Counted from the stretch's first letter, positions 8,951-18,135 are shown. The stretch is 64,000 nucleotides of DNA from Geodermatophilus sp. DSM 44513 (GCF_032460525.1 NZ_CP135963.1:1426001-1490000); one strand, 5' to 3'. The notes: generated by a model from the letters alone, not told the origin. Numbers and translations: made by a program.

Positions 8951-9254
8951 TACGTCCTCGACGTCCTCGAGCAGGGACGGGGGACGGGCACGGGCACCTC
9001 CGGGGCCGGGGACGGGCCCCCATCCTGTACCGGCCCCGCCACCGGCGCCCCGCCCCGTGCCAGGTCACGTTCTGGGCACGGTGCCACCGCCCGGGTCGGG
9101 CTGCCGCGCCCGGGTGCTTAGTGTGTCGGCGGCCACGCGCCGGCCGGTACCGGCCGGCCGCACGACCTCCGCGGGGCACGGGGCCGTCCCCGGCCGCCGC
9201 CGGTGCCGCTCCGCCGGCCCGGTGCGGGCGTCGTGCACGAACCAGGGGAGAGAC
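8951..9254. promoter_or_regulatory. Divergent intergenic region between phnD and the liv-type operon
   Basis: About 300 bases without a gene, between divergent transport operons; it must hold both promoters. I see no confident -35/-10 pair and no clear operator. An imperfect inverted repeat (GTGCCA...TGGGCAC) lies near 9058-9081. The only firm signals are ribosome sites: GAGGA before phnD and AGGGGAGA before the ATG at 9255. Confidence 0.5.
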
Positions 9255-10433
9255 ATGCGCGTCCACCTGCACACCGCCGTCGTCGCCAGCGCGGCGGCCC
9301 TCGTCCTCACCGCCTGCGGCTCCGGCGACACGGGCGGGGGTGCCGCCACCGCCTCCGGGGAGCTCTCCGGTGAGGGCACCGGGGACTCCTGCACCATCGA
9401 GGGCGAGGTGCCCATCGGTGCGGTGCTCAGCCTCACCGGTGCCGCGGCCAGCTACGGGGAGTCCCAGCAGCGCGGGCTGGAGCTGGCCGCCGCGCAGCTG
9501 GCCGAGAAGGGCGGCGTCACCTACGCCCTGCAGGTCGAGGACGACCAGACCGACCCCCGGCAGGGCATCACCCTGTTCGACCAGTTCGTCACCGACGGCG
9601 TCAGCCTGATCATCGGCCCGACGCTGTCCAACACCGCGGTGCAGGCCGACCCGATCGCCCAGGAGGCGGGGGTCCCGGTGCTGGGCATCTCCAACACCGC
9701 GGCCGGCATCACCGACATCGGCGACTACGTCTTCCGCAACTCGCTCACCGAGCAGGCCGTCATCCCGCAGACCATCGCCAAGGCCACCGAGGAGTTCGGC
9801 CTGCAGGACGTGGTGGTCATGTACAGCAACGACGACGCGTTCACCGAGTCCGGATACGAGGCGTTCTCCGCCGCGCTGGAGGCCGAGGGCGTCACGGTGA
9901 GCGAGACGATCACGTTCGCCAAGGCCGACACCGACTTCCGGGCGCTGCTCACCCAGGCCCAGCAGAGCGACCCGGACGCCATCGTCGTGTCCGCGCTGAT
10001 CGAGGCGGCGATCCCGCTGGTCACCCAGGCCCGGGAACTCGGCATCGACGTGCCGATCATCGGCGGCAACGGGTTCAACAACCCGCGCCTGATGGCCGAC
10101 GCCGGGCAGGCGGCCGAGGGTGTGGTCGTGGGCGCGGCGTGGAACTCCGCGTCGGACAACCCGGAGAACACCGCGTTCCTGGCCGACTACGAGGCCGAGT
10201 ACGGCGCCCAGCCCGACCAGTTCGCCGCCCAGGCCTACGCCGGCCTGATGCTGGTCGACCAGGCCGTCCGCGCCAACTGCGCCGCCGACCGGGAGAGCAT
10301 CAAGGCCGCGCTCGGCGAGCTGCAGGACGTGCCGACCGTGCTCGGCCAGTTCTCCATCGACGAGAACCGGGACGCCGAGCACCCGGCGGTCGTGCAGGTC
10401 GTCCGCGACGGGGCCTTCGCCGTCCTGGAGTGA
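9255..10433 (+). CDS. Branched-chain amino-acid-type ABC transporter substrate-binding lipoprotein
   Basis: Exported ligand-binding protein of a Liv-type importer, 392 residues from ATG 9255 behind AGGGGAGA. The signal peptide ends in the lipobox LTAC with Cys21. The mature domain shows IGAVLSLTGAAASYGESQQRGLELAA, the DDQTDPRQG stretch, LIIGPTLSNTAVQADPIAQEAGVPVLG and the TDFRALLTQAQQSDPD motif of periplasmic binding protein type 1 (LivJ/LivK family). It heads a complete four-gene importer. The ligand could be an amino acid, an amide, urea or an aromatic acid; the family does not settle this. Confidence 0.92.
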   Translation: MRVHLHTAVVASAAALVLTACGSGDTGGGAATASGELSGEGTGDSCTIEGEVPIGAVLSLTGAAASYGESQQRGLELAAAQLAEKGGVTYALQVEDDQTDPRQGITLFDQFVTDGVSLIIGPTLSNTAVQADPIAQEAGVPVLGISNTAAGITDIGDYVFRNSLTEQAVIPQTIAKATEEFGLQDVVVMYSNDDAFTESGYEAFSAALEAEGVTVSETITFAKADTDFRALLTQAQQSDPDAIVVSALIEAAIPLVTQARELGIDVPIIGGNGFNNPRLMADAGQAAEGVVVGAAWNSASDNPENTAFLADYEAEYGAQPDQFAAQAYAGLMLVDQAVRANCAADRESIKAALGELQDVPTVLGQFSIDENRDAEHPAVVQVVRDGAFAVLE

Positions 10434-10441
10434 CCCCGCCG

Positions 10442-10470
10442 CCCCCTCCGGCCCGGGCGGCCGGAGGGGG
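10442..10470 (+). terminator. Intercistronic stem-loop after the binding-protein gene
   Basis: CCCCCTCCGGCC (10442-10453) pairs perfectly with GGCCGGAGGGGG (10459-10470) over a five-base loop, in the 75-base gap before livH. Such hairpins often protect the binding-protein message and reduce read-through into the membrane genes. Partial termination or 3'-end protection is the likely role. Confidence 0.7.
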
Positions 10471-10508
10471 CTCCCGGGCCCGGGACCCCCGACCAGACAG
10501 GGACGGCT

Positions 10509-11384
10509 GTGCAGCAGCTCCTCAACGGCATCTTCATCGGCTCGATCTACGCGCTGTTCGCCATCGGCTTCACCCTGGTCTTCGGCATCCTGGACCGGCT
10601 GAACCTGGCCCACCCCGCGGTCTTCGCCGCGTCGGCGTTCGTCGGCATCGAGCTGGTCGCGCGGGGCGGGCTGTCGCTGTGGGCGGCGCTGCCGGTGGTG
10701 TTCGTCTTCGGCGCGGTGCTCGGGCTGGTGATCGAGCGGCTGGCCTTCCGCCCGCTGAAGAACCGGGCCGACGCCCACTTCGCCGGGCTGATCTCCTCGA
10801 TCGCGCTGGCCGGCATGCTCATCGCCCTGCTGCAGTGGCGCTACGGCCCGGACACCCGCCGGTTCCCAGCCGGCGCCTTCCCGGAGGACCGCTACGAGGT
10901 CGCCGGCGCGCAGGTGACCCTGGCCCAGCTGGTCATCCTCGCCGTCTCCCTCACCCTCATGGTGGGGCTGACCTACATGGTCACCCGAACCCGGCTGGGC
11001 CGCGGCATGCGCGCGGTCGCGGAGAACCCCACCGCGGCCCGCGTGCTCGGCGTGGACGTCGACCGGATCACCGCGGTCACCTTCGCCATCTCCTCGGCGC
11101 TGGGCGCGGTCGCCGGCGTGCTGTTCGCCATCAACGTCAACACCGCCCAGCTGGGCATGGGCTACGCCATCGAGCTCAAGGGGCTGGCGGTCATCATCGT
11201 CGGCGGCATGGGCTCGCTGCCCGGCGCTCTCATCGGCGGCCTGGTGCTGGGGCTGGCCGAGGTGTTCGCCGTCCAGTACATCGGCTCGTCCTGGCGGGAC
11301 GTGATCGCCTTCGGCCTGCTGTTCCTCATCCTGCTGGTACGCCCGCAGGGCCTGCTCGGCGCCCGGAAGGTGCGGGAGGTCTGA
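10509..11384 (+). CDS. livH: Branched-chain amino-acid-type ABC transporter permease LivH
   Basis: Inner-membrane permease, 291 residues, starting at GTG 10509 after AGGGA. It begins QQLLNGIFIGSIYALFAIGFTLVFGILDRLNLAHP and has the cytoplasmic loop TRLGRGMRAVAENPTAARVLGVDVDR followed by KGLAVIIVGGMGSLPGALIGG, the LivH signature regions. Several long hydrophobic segments are evident. Its stop overlaps the next ATG by one base. It pairs with the LivM half of the following fusion protein. Confidence 0.93.
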   Translation: MQQLLNGIFIGSIYALFAIGFTLVFGILDRLNLAHPAVFAASAFVGIELVARGGLSLWAALPVVFVFGAVLGLVIERLAFRPLKNRADAHFAGLISSIALAGMLIALLQWRYGPDTRRFPAGAFPEDRYEVAGAQVTLAQLVILAVSLTLMVGLTYMVTRTRLGRGMRAVAENPTAARVLGVDVDRITAVTFAISSALGAVAGVLFAINVNTAQLGMGYAIELKGLAVIIVGGMGSLPGALIGGLVLGLAEVFAVQYIGSSWRDVIAFGLLFLILLVRPQGLLGARKVREV

Positions 11385-13213
11385 TGCTCGCCCAGTACGC
11401 GACCCCGCTGACCTTCATCGCCCTCGGCGCGGTCTTCGCCTACTCCTTCTACGCCGTCCTCATCGCCGGTCAGCTGAGCCTCGGCCAGGCCGGTTTCGCC
11501 TCGCTGGCCGCCTTCACCGCCGCCAGCCTGGCCCCCAGCGGCGACGACGTCGGCGACGTGCCCGCGCTGCTGACCGCCGTCGTGATCGGCATGGCGGTCG
11601 GCGCCCTGGCCGCGGTCGTGCTCGGCCTGCCGACGATGCACCTGCGCGGGGTCTTCCTCGCCATCGCGACCCTCGGGTTCGCCGAGGCGGTGCGCGTCGT
11701 GCTGCTCAACCTGGAGTGGACCGGCGGCGCGCAGGGGCTGGCCGTGCCGCGCGTCCTCACCGTCGGGATGGCCTGGACCGCGCTGGCCGTCGTCGCCTAC
11801 TGGTTCTGGCGGATGGGCCCCTCCCGGTACGGCCGGGCGCTGGAGGCCATCCGCGAGGACGAGCTCGCGGCCCGCTCGATGGGCATCGACGTGGGCCGCC
11901 ACCGGCTCGCCGCGTTCGTCACCTCCGGTGCGGTGGCCGGCCTGTACGGGGTGCTGTTCGCCTACTACGTACGACTCATCGCGCCCAGCGACTTCGACTT
12001 CGCCGCCGCCGTCGACGGCCTGGTCACCGCGGTGCTCGGCGGCTCCACGATGTTCCTCGGGCCGATCCTGGGCAGCGGCTTCCAGACGATGGTCCCGGAG
12101 GTCCAGCGGGCGATCGGCGTGGAGGCGGGCTGGATCCGGCCGTTCCTCGCCGGCCTGCTGCTGCTCGTGGTCATCCTCTTCCTGCCCGGCGGGCTGACCA
12201 GCCTGATCCCGCGGCGCACCCCCCGGGTACCGGCCGCCGGGGACGGCGACCTCTCACCGGGGCTGGCCGGCCGCCGGCACCCGGCGCCGGGGGAGACGGT
12301 GGTCGCCCTGGCCGGCCTGTCCAAGGAGTACGGCGGCGTGCACGCCGTCCGCGGCGTCGACCTGGAGGTCCGCAGCGGCGAGGTCGTGGGCCTGATCGGC
12401 CCCAACGGCGCCGGGAAGACCACCCTGGTCAACATGGTCAGCGGGCTGGTGCCGCCCAGCTCCGGCACCGCCACGGTGCTCGGCACGGTGGTCGGCCGGG
12501 CCCCCGTGCACCGGCTGGCCGCAGCCGGCGTGAGCCGCACCTTCCAGCACTCCAAGCTGTTCAACCGGCTGTCGGCGCTGGAGAACGTGCTGGTCGGTGC
12601 CCACCTGGTCAGCCGGCCCACCTTCCTGCGCCGCCTGCTGTGGCTGCCCTCGGCCCGGCGCGACGAGCGGGCGGCGCTGGAGCACGCCACCCGCTGCCTG
12701 CAGCGGGTCGGGCTCGGTCACCTGGCCGGCACCCGGGCCTCCGCGCTGTCCTACGGCGACCAGCGCCGGCTGGAGATCGCCCGCGCGCTGGCCGCCGAGC
12801 CCTCGCTGCTGGTCCTGGACGAGCCGGCCGCCGGCATGAACCACGTCGAGGCCGGGCAGCTGTCGGAGCTGATCCGGTCGCTGGCCCGCGACGGGCTGAC
12901 CATCCTGTTCATCGAGCACAACGTCGGGATGGTCCTGGAGACCTGCACGCGAGTCGTCGTCCTCGACTTCGGGCAGGTCATCGCCAGCGGGACGCCGGCG
13001 CAGATCGCCGCCGACCCCGCCGTCATCGAGGCCTACCTCGGCACGGCGGACGCCGACGACGGCGAGCCGGCCCGCGGGTCGGTCGCCGACGGCACCCTGG
13101 CCGACCCCACCGGCGGCGGCGACGGCGGCGCACCCGGCACCCTCACCGACGTCCGACCGAGCGTGGCCGGCACGCTCGACCCCCCGGACACCACCCCGAG
13201 GAACGCGACGTGA
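11384..13213 (+). CDS. LivM-LivG fusion: permease plus ATP-binding protein
   Basis: A 609-residue protein carrying two normally separate subunits. Residues 1 to about 290 are a LivM permease (AGQLSLGQAGFASLAAF, RALEAIREDELAARSMGIDVGRHR, VLGGSTMFLGPILGS). After a short linker, residues about 305-565 form the LivG ATPase: Walker A GPNGAGKTT, Q-loop SRTFQHSKLFNRLSALENVL, the variant signature ALSYGDQRRLEIARAL, Walker B LLVLDEPAAGMN and switch His in IEHNVGMV. An acidic, Gly-rich tail follows. The fusion fixes permease and ATPase one to one. It overlaps livF by GTGA. Confidence 0.92.
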   Translation: MLAQYATPLTFIALGAVFAYSFYAVLIAGQLSLGQAGFASLAAFTAASLAPSGDDVGDVPALLTAVVIGMAVGALAAVVLGLPTMHLRGVFLAIATLGFAEAVRVVLLNLEWTGGAQGLAVPRVLTVGMAWTALAVVAYWFWRMGPSRYGRALEAIREDELAARSMGIDVGRHRLAAFVTSGAVAGLYGVLFAYYVRLIAPSDFDFAAAVDGLVTAVLGGSTMFLGPILGSGFQTMVPEVQRAIGVEAGWIRPFLAGLLLLVVILFLPGGLTSLIPRRTPRVPAAGDGDLSPGLAGRRHPAPGETVVALAGLSKEYGGVHAVRGVDLEVRSGEVVGLIGPNGAGKTTLVNMVSGLVPPSSGTATVLGTVVGRAPVHRLAAAGVSRTFQHSKLFNRLSALENVLVGAHLVSRPTFLRRLLWLPSARRDERAALEHATRCLQRVGLGHLAGTRASALSYGDQRRLEIARALAAEPSLLVLDEPAAGMNHVEAGQLSELIRSLARDGLTILFIEHNVGMVLETCTRVVVLDFGQVIASGTPAQIAADPAVIEAYLGTADADDGEPARGSVADGTLADPTGGGDGGAPGTLTDVRPSVAGTLDPPDTTPRNAT

Positions 13214-13941
13214 GCACCCCGATCCTGAGCGTCGAGGACCTGCGGGTCACCTACGGGCGGGTCGAGGCCGTCCGCGGGGTGAGCTTCACCGCCGAGCAGG
13301 GCTCGCTGGTGACGCTGGTCGGGGCCAACGGCGCCGGCAAGTCCTCGGTCATCAACGCCGTGTCCGGGCTGCTGCGCCCGGCCGGAGGGCGGATCACCTT
13401 CGAGGGCCGCGACATCACCCGGACGCCGGCGCACAAGCTGGTCGGCCGCGGGCTGGTGCAAGTGCCCGAGGGCCGGCAGGTCCTGGCCACGCTCACCATC
13501 GAGGAGAACCTCCGGATGGGCGGCTGGCACACCGGGGCGGGCGCCCAGCGGTCGATCGACGCCGTCTACGACCGCTTCCCGGTGCTGGCCGAGCGCCGCG
13601 CCCTGCCCGCGGGGTCGCTGTCCGGCGGGGAGCAGCAGATGCTCGCCATCGCCCGGGCGCTGGTGGCCGCGCCGACGGTCATGCTGATGGACGAGCCGTC
13701 CATGGGTCTGGCCCCCAAGATCGTCGACGAGGTGTTCCGGGTGATCGCGGAGATCCGGGCGTCGGGGACCACCGTGGTGCTGGTCGAGCAGAACGCCCGC
13801 CGGGCGCTGCGCGCCGCCGACCACGGCTACGTGCTGGCCAGCGGGGAGATCGTGCACTCCGGCCCCGCGGCCGACCTGCTCGCCGACGAGCGCATCGTGC
13901 AGGCCTACCTCGGGGTGGAGACCACGCCCGGCCAGCGCTGA
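13210..13941 (+). CDS. livF: Branched-chain amino-acid-type ABC transporter ATP-binding protein LivF
   Basis: Second ATPase of the importer, 243 residues, GTG 13210 overlapping the preceding stop. Walker A GANGAGKSS, LVQVPEGRQVLATLTIEENL (LivF-type Q-loop with PEGR), signature LSGGEQQMLAIARAL, Walker B VMLMDEPSMGLAP and the switch LVEQNARRAL are all present. It completes the set binding protein-LivH-LivMG-LivF. A large hairpin follows the gene. Confidence 0.94.
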   Translation: MSTPILSVEDLRVTYGRVEAVRGVSFTAEQGSLVTLVGANGAGKSSVINAVSGLLRPAGGRITFEGRDITRTPAHKLVGRGLVQVPEGRQVLATLTIEENLRMGGWHTGAGAQRSIDAVYDRFPVLAERRALPAGSLSGGEQQMLAIARALVAAPTVMLMDEPSMGLAPKIVDEVFRVIAEIRASGTTVVLVEQNARRALRAADHGYVLASGEIVHSGPAADLLADERIVQAYLGVETTPGQR

Positions 13942-13950
13942 CACCGGGCA

Positions 13951-14019
13951 CTCTTGCGCTGTTCCCCTCGCTCTCGCGCTGCTGCACGACCGCGAGAGCA
14001 GGGGGAGCAGCGCAAGAGC
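13951..14019 (+). terminator. Long interrupted hairpin downstream of livF
   Basis: CTCTTGCGCTG (13951-13961) pairs with CAGCGCAAGAG (14009-14019), and inside it GCTCTCGCG (13970-13978) pairs with CGCGAGAGC (13991-13999), with further CCCC/GGGG pairing between. The whole is a stem of nearly 30 positions per arm with small bulges and a 12-base loop. It fits a terminator for the liv operon but is larger than needed and could be a mobile palindrome. Confidence 0.7.
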
Positions 14020-14060
14020 CGTGACTGACGGGCGGCTGTCCACCCGATTACGGTCGGCGG

Positions 14061-14420
14061 GTGACCGACTGCCTGTTCTGCCGGATGGTGGCCGGGGACA
14101 TCCCCGCCGACGTCGTGCACGAGACCGACCGGACGCTGGCCTTCCGGGACATCAACCCGCAGGCGCCCACGCACGTCCTGGTGATCCCGAAGGCCCACCA
14201 CCCCACGGTCGCCGCGCTGGCGCAGGCCGACCCCGACCTGCTCGGTGCCGTCGTCCGCGCCGTGTCCGCCGTCGCCGTCCAGGAGGGGCTGGCCACCGAG
14301 GACGGCGCCGAGCCCGGCTACCGGGTGGTGACCAACACCGGCCCGGCGGCCGGGCAGACCGTCCACCACGTGCACCTGCACGTGCTCGGTGGCCGCGACC
14401 TGCGCTGGCCGCCCGGCTGA
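14061..14420 (+). CDS. HIT-family protein (HINT-like nucleotide hydrolase)
   Basis: A 119-residue histidine-triad protein. CLFCRMVAGDIPADVV at the N-terminus and the triad HHVHLHVLGG near the C-terminus identify the HINT-like branch, which hydrolyses purine nucleoside phosphoramidates. It precedes phoH in many actinobacteria. The GTG at 14061 follows TACGGT (14049-14054) by six bases with no ribosome site, so the transcript is probably leaderless. Confidence 0.92.
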   Translation: MTDCLFCRMVAGDIPADVVHETDRTLAFRDINPQAPTHVLVIPKAHHPTVAALAQADPDLLGAVVRAVSAVAVQEGLATEDGAEPGYRVVTNTGPAAGQTVHHVHLHVLGGRDLRWPPG

Positions 14421-14530
14421 CCGGCCCCGGGCCAGGGGGACCGGCCGGCCGGGCGGCGCGCGTCAGCGCAGCCGGGTCCGGGCGACCAGCCGGACGCCGG
14501 CCACCCGAGCCCGTACCGGTCGGCCACCCG

Positions 14531-14890
14531 CTACTGCGCGAAGGTGGCGTCCGCCCCGGCCTGGAACACCGCGGCGATGGGGGTGACCACCTCGGGTGCA
14601 CCCGCCGGCGCCGTGACCCGCAGGACCGGGCGCCCCTGGACCTCCGTCACGGTCCAGGTGACGAAGGGGCAGCACGTCTGTTCGGCGGCAGCCAGGTCCG
14701 CGAGCTCCTGCCGGACACCTGGGCAGGGCTCGTAGCTCACCTCCACCTCTCCGTCGCTGAGGCGGACGACCGGGGCTGCGGTGTCACGGAGCCTCCTCCA
14801 CCGGACGAGTCGGGCTGGCCCGTCCTCGGGCCCGAGCGTGCAGGCCACCGGTAGCGGGGAGCGTCGGTCCGGACCGGTGGTGTCGTCCAC
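14531..14890 (-). CDS. Small conserved cysteine-containing protein, function unknown
   Basis: About 119 residues from GTG 14890 (an in-frame GTG at 14848, start VACTLGPED, is an equally possible start). It has an N-terminal ACTL, then ELADLAAAEQTCCPFVTWTV, a pattern I know from small proteins found near metal-resistance or MerR-type regulators in actinobacteria, with an adjacent Cys pair. The end, PIAAVFQAGADATFAQ, is hydrophobic. No regulator or metal gene is beside it here. Metal or thiol binding is a guess from the Cys residues. Confidence 0.6.
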   Translation of the reverse strand: MDDTTGPDRRSPLPVACTLGPEDGPARLVRWRRLRDTAAPVVRLSDGEVEVSYEPCPGVRQELADLAAAEQTCCPFVTWTVTEVQGRPVLRVTAPAGAPEVVTPIAAVFQAGADATFAQ

Positions 14891-15017
14891 ACGCCGAGTG
14901 CACTCCGTCGTGCGGTCCTGGTCAATCGCATGCCCCGCGAGGGTCCGGCCTGCAGGAGGACGACCACGTCCGGCACCCGCGCGGCGTGGGGTGGACCTGC
15001 CTGCCAGGCTGCCGGGC

Positions 15018-15836
15018 ATGACCGAGACCGCCCCCGTGCGCATCGAGCGGGACGGCGACGTCGCCGTCGTCGTCCTGGACAACCCGCCGCTGAACCTCTT
15101 CGACGCCGCCGTCTTCGACGCGCTCGACGCGGTCGTCGACGAACTCGTCGCGCTCACCGACCCCGCCGACCCGGCACGGACCCGGGCGGTGCTGGTCGAG
15201 GCGCGCGGGAAGGTCGTCTCCGGCGGCGTCGACGTGACCGTGTTCCGCGACATCGCCGAGGGCCCGGAGCCCGCCGGTCAGGGGGCGGACCTGTGGCGGC
15301 GGCTGCTGCGGGTGACCCAGACCGTCGAGGACCTCCCGGTGCCGACCGTGTTCGCCGCGCACGGGCTCACCCTCACCGCCGCCTTCGAGCTGGCGCTGGC
15401 CTGCGACGTGCTGCTGGCCGCCGAGCGGGCGTCGTTCGGGCTGGTGGAGATCGTCGTCGGGCTCACCCCGTCGATGGGCGGACCGCAGCGGCTGGCCGAA
15501 CGGGCCGGCTCCGCCCGCGCCAAGGAGTTCGTGTTCACCGGCGAGCGCTACCCCGCCGCCGTCCTCGAGCGGTGGGACGTGGTGAACCGGGTGCTGCCCG
15601 ACGAGGGCTTCGCCGAGGCCGCCCGCGGCTACGCCCACCGGGTCGCCGCCGGCCCGACCGTGGCCCACGCCGCGACGAAGCGGCTGGTCACGACCGCGGT
15701 GCGGCAGGGCGCGCGGGCCGCCGACGACCTGGTGCCCGACGTCTCCGGCGCGCTGTTCACGACCGAGGACCTGCGCGGCGCGGTGACCTCCTTCCTCGCC
15801 GAGGGACCCGGGAAGGCGACCTACTCGGGTCGGTGA
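15018..15836 (+). CDS. Enoyl-CoA hydratase/isomerase family protein
   Basis: Crotonase-fold protein of 272 residues, ATG 15018. The first part, VAVVVLDNPPLNLFDAAVFDAL, and the oxyanion region KVVSGGVDVTVF and AAHGLTLTAAFELALACDVLLAAERASFGLVEIVVGLTPSMGG are typical. The second catalytic Glu position aligns to VEIVVGLTP. The reaction is presumably hydration or isomerisation of an acyl-CoA, with the substrate unknown. It stands alone between an unrelated minus-strand gene and phoH. Confidence 0.85.
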   Translation: MTETAPVRIERDGDVAVVVLDNPPLNLFDAAVFDALDAVVDELVALTDPADPARTRAVLVEARGKVVSGGVDVTVFRDIAEGPEPAGQGADLWRRLLRVTQTVEDLPVPTVFAAHGLTLTAAFELALACDVLLAAERASFGLVEIVVGLTPSMGGPQRLAERAGSARAKEFVFTGERYPAAVLERWDVVNRVLPDEGFAEAARGYAHRVAAGPTVAHAATKRLVTTAVRQGARAADDLVPDVSGALFTTEDLRGAVTSFLAEGPGKATYSGR

Positions 15837-15916
15837 GCGCGGGTTCCGCGGCGGCGGGCGCGGGTAGAGTCGAACGGTCCGCACCTCCTCTCGCAGGAAG
15901 GCAGGGTCGAGGGTTC

Positions 15917-18130
15917 TTGCCCGACTCCTCCTCGAACGTCCCCGTGCCCGGAGCGCCCACCTCCCGTGAGGCCTCGGCACAGGCTGCAGCGGCCGACGGC
16001 CACCTCGGTGCGCCCGCCACGGGTCCGGGGGGCGCCCCCACCTCCGTCCGGGCCACCATCACCGTCCCCGACTCCGTGTCGATGGTCGCCCTCCTCGGCT
16101 CCGGCGACGAGCTGCTGCGCCTGGTCGAGCAGGCCGTCGACACAGACGTCCACGTGCGCGGCAACGAGATCTCGGTGACCGGCCGCCCGGCCGACAACGC
16201 CTTTGCCGTCGCGGTCTTCGACGAGCTGATCGCGCTGCTGGGCACCGGCCAGGCGCTGCGCCCCGACTCGGTGCGCCGGGTCATCGGGATGCTGCGCGCC
16301 GGCGGCTCGGAGCGGCCGGCCGACGTCCTCAGCCTGGACATCATCAGCCGCCGCGGGCGCACCATCCGGCCCAAGACGCTGAACCAGAAGCGCTACGTCG
16401 ACGCCATCGACACGCACACCGTCGTCTTCGGCATCGGCCCGGCCGGCACCGGCAAGACCTACCTGGCGATGGCCAAGGCCGTGCAGGCGCTGCAGACCAA
16501 GCAGGTCAACCGGATCATCCTCACCCGCCCGGCCGTCGAGGCCGGCGAGCGGCTCGGGTACCTGCCCGGCACGCTCAGCGAGAAGATCGACCCCTACCTG
16601 CGGCCGCTGTACGACGCGCTGCACGACATGGTCGACCCGGAGTCGATCCCGCGGCTGATGCAGTCGGGGACCATCGAGGTCGCCCCGCTGGCCTACATGC
16701 GTGGCCGGGCCCAGCCGTACAACTCCCAGGTGCTCACCCCGGACGGCTTCGTGCCGATGGGCACCCTGCAGGTCGGTGACCTGGTCATCGGCTCCGACGG
16801 GACGCCGACCCCGGTCCTGGGGGTGTACCCCCAGGGCGTCAAGCAGGTCTACCGGGTCGCCACCCAGGACGGCGCGTGGACGCTGGCCTGCGGCGAGCAC
16901 CTGTGGACCGTCGCGACGCCCGAGGACAAGCGCCGGGGGACGACCCGCACCCTCGAGACGCAGGAGATGGTCGGCCGGCTCCGGCGCGGCAACATCCGCC
17001 GCTACGAGCTCCCGGTGGTCCAGCCGGTCCACCTCGCGCCCCAGGACGTGCCACTGGACCCCTACGCCCTGGGCCTGCTGCTCGGCGACGGCTGCCTGAC
17101 GACGTCCACCACGCCGGCCTTCGCGACCGCTGACGCCGAGTTGGTCGTCGCGCTCGACGAGGCGCTCGACGGGATCGAGGTGGAGCACAAGTCCGGGTAC
17201 GACTACGTGCTGCGGCACCGGGACGGTGGGCGCGGGGGGCTGCGCGTCGCCAACCCGGTGACCGCGGTGCTGCGGCGTCTCGACCTCGCCGGGACGACGT
17301 CCGCCACGAAGTTCGTGCCCGAGGAGTACCTGCACAACTCGGCGGCCGTGCGCACCGCCGTGCTGCAGGGCCTCCTGGACTCCGACGGGGGGCCGGTCAC
17401 GCAGCGCGGACGCACGTGCCGCGTGCAGTACTCGACGACGTCACCGGGCCTCAAGGACGGCGTCACCTTCCTCGTGCGGTCCCTGGGCGGGGTCGTGTAC
17501 ACCCGGCCGCGGGAGTCGGCCGGCCGCCCGCCAGGCCTCGCCGGAGGCTGGCCGGTCGAGTACCGCGAGGACGCCTACGTCCTCGACATCCGTCTCCCCG
17601 AGGGCGTCGAGCCGTTCCGGCTGTCGCGCAAGAAGCGGGCGTACGAGCTCGCCGGAGGTGGCCGGCCGATGCGGTTCATCGACAGCATCGAGCCGGTGGG
17701 CGAGCAGGAGACCCTGTGCATCCAGGTCGCCGCGCAGGACTCGCTGTACGTGACCGACGACTTCCTGGTCACGCACAACACCCTGAACGACGCGTTCGTC
17801 ATCCTCGACGAGGCGCAGAACACCACCGCCGAGCAGATGAAGATGTTCCTCACCCGGCTCGGCTTCGGCTCGAAGATCGTGGTCACCGGTGACGTCACCC
17901 AGGTCGACCTGCCCGGTGGTGCGCAGAGCGGGCTGCGCATCGTGCGGGAGATCCTCGACGGCATCGAGGACGTGCACTTCTCCCACCTGACCAGCTCCGA
18001 CGTCGTCCGCCACCGGCTGGTCGGCGACATCGTCGACGCCTACGAGCGCTGGGACGCCGCGAACGACCAGCGCCCGGCCTCCGCCCAGCAGCCGGTGCGG
18101 CCCTCGCGGCCGCGCCGGCAGGGGAGCTGA
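15917..18130 (+). CDS. phoH: PhoH-family ATPase interrupted by an intein
   Basis: PhoH-like P-loop ATPase linked to RNA metabolism; with ybeY directly after it this is the usual phoH-ybeY-corC-era order. The precursor is 737 residues from a TTG start at 15917 (GAGGG just upstream; GTG 15944 is an alternative). The N-extein has a KH-like segment and Walker A GPAGTGKT (174-181). At MRGR|T the reading frame is broken by a 357-residue intein. The C-extein resumes [16 protein letters not shown] (Walker B) and ends [18 protein letters not shown]. Spliced PhoH would be about 380 residues. A TAGAGT -10-like element lies at 15865-15870. The insertion sits between Walker A and Walker B, so an unspliced precursor should be inactive. 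Confidence 0.95.
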   Translation: MPDSSSNVPVPGAPTSREASAQAAAADGHLGAPATGPGGAPTSVRATITVPDSVSMVALLGSGDELLRLVEQAVDTDVHVRGNEISVTGRPADNAFAVAVFDELIALLGTGQALRPDSVRRVIGMLRAGGSERPADVLSLDIISRRGRTIRPKTLNQKRYVDAIDTHTVVFGIGPAGTGKTYLAMAKAVQALQTKQVNRIILTRPAVEAGERLGYLPGTLSEKIDPYLRPLYDALHDMVDPESIPRLMQSGTIEVAPLAYMRGRAQPYNSQVLTPDGFVPMGTLQVGDLVIGSDGTPTPVLGVYPQGVKQVYRVATQDGAWTLACGEHLWTVATPEDKRRGTTRTLETQEMVGRLRRGNIRRYELPVVQPVHLAPQDVPLDPYALGLLLGDGCLTTSTTPAFATADAELVVALDEALDGIEVEHKSGYDYVLRHRDGGRGGLRVANPVTAVLRRLDLAGTTSATKFVPEEYLHNSAAVRTAVLQGLLDSDGGPVTQRGRTCRVQYSTTSPGLKDGVTFLVRSLGGVVYTRPRESAGRPPGLAGGWPVEYREDAYVLDIRLPEGVEPFRLSRKKRAYELAGGGRPMRFIDSIEPVGEQETLCIQVAAQDSLYVTDDFLVTHNTLNDAFVILDEAQNTTAEQMKMFLTRLGFGSKIVVTGDVTQVDLPGGAQSGLRIVREILDGIEDVHFSHLTSSDVVRHRLVGDIVDAYERWDAANDQRPASAQQPVRPSRPRRQGS
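16709..17779 (+). other. Intein in PhoH with LAGLIDADG endonuclease; class 3 features
   Basis: In-frame insertion of 357 codons. It starts with Ala1 ([14 protein letters not shown], block A) and ends [10 protein letters not shown] with Thr as the +1 residue. Block B reads ACGEHLW, so the usual TxxH is CxxH, with Trp66. Two dodecapeptides, [10 protein letters not shown] and [10 protein letters not shown], mark a DOD homing endonuclease. Cys337 (TLCIQV) in block F together with Trp66 and Thr355 forms the W-C-T set known from class 3 inteins, which lack the N-terminal nucleophile and use an internal Cys. It should therefore splice, and the endonuclease motifs keep their acidic residues. Confidence 0.92.
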
Positions 18131-18135
18131 GCGCC

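Noticed and set aside
8373..10778. Very long minus-strand frame across phnD and the Liv-type binding-protein gene
   Set aside because: It is antisense to a well-supported lipoprotein and has no domain; its amino-acid composition is that of a shadow frame.
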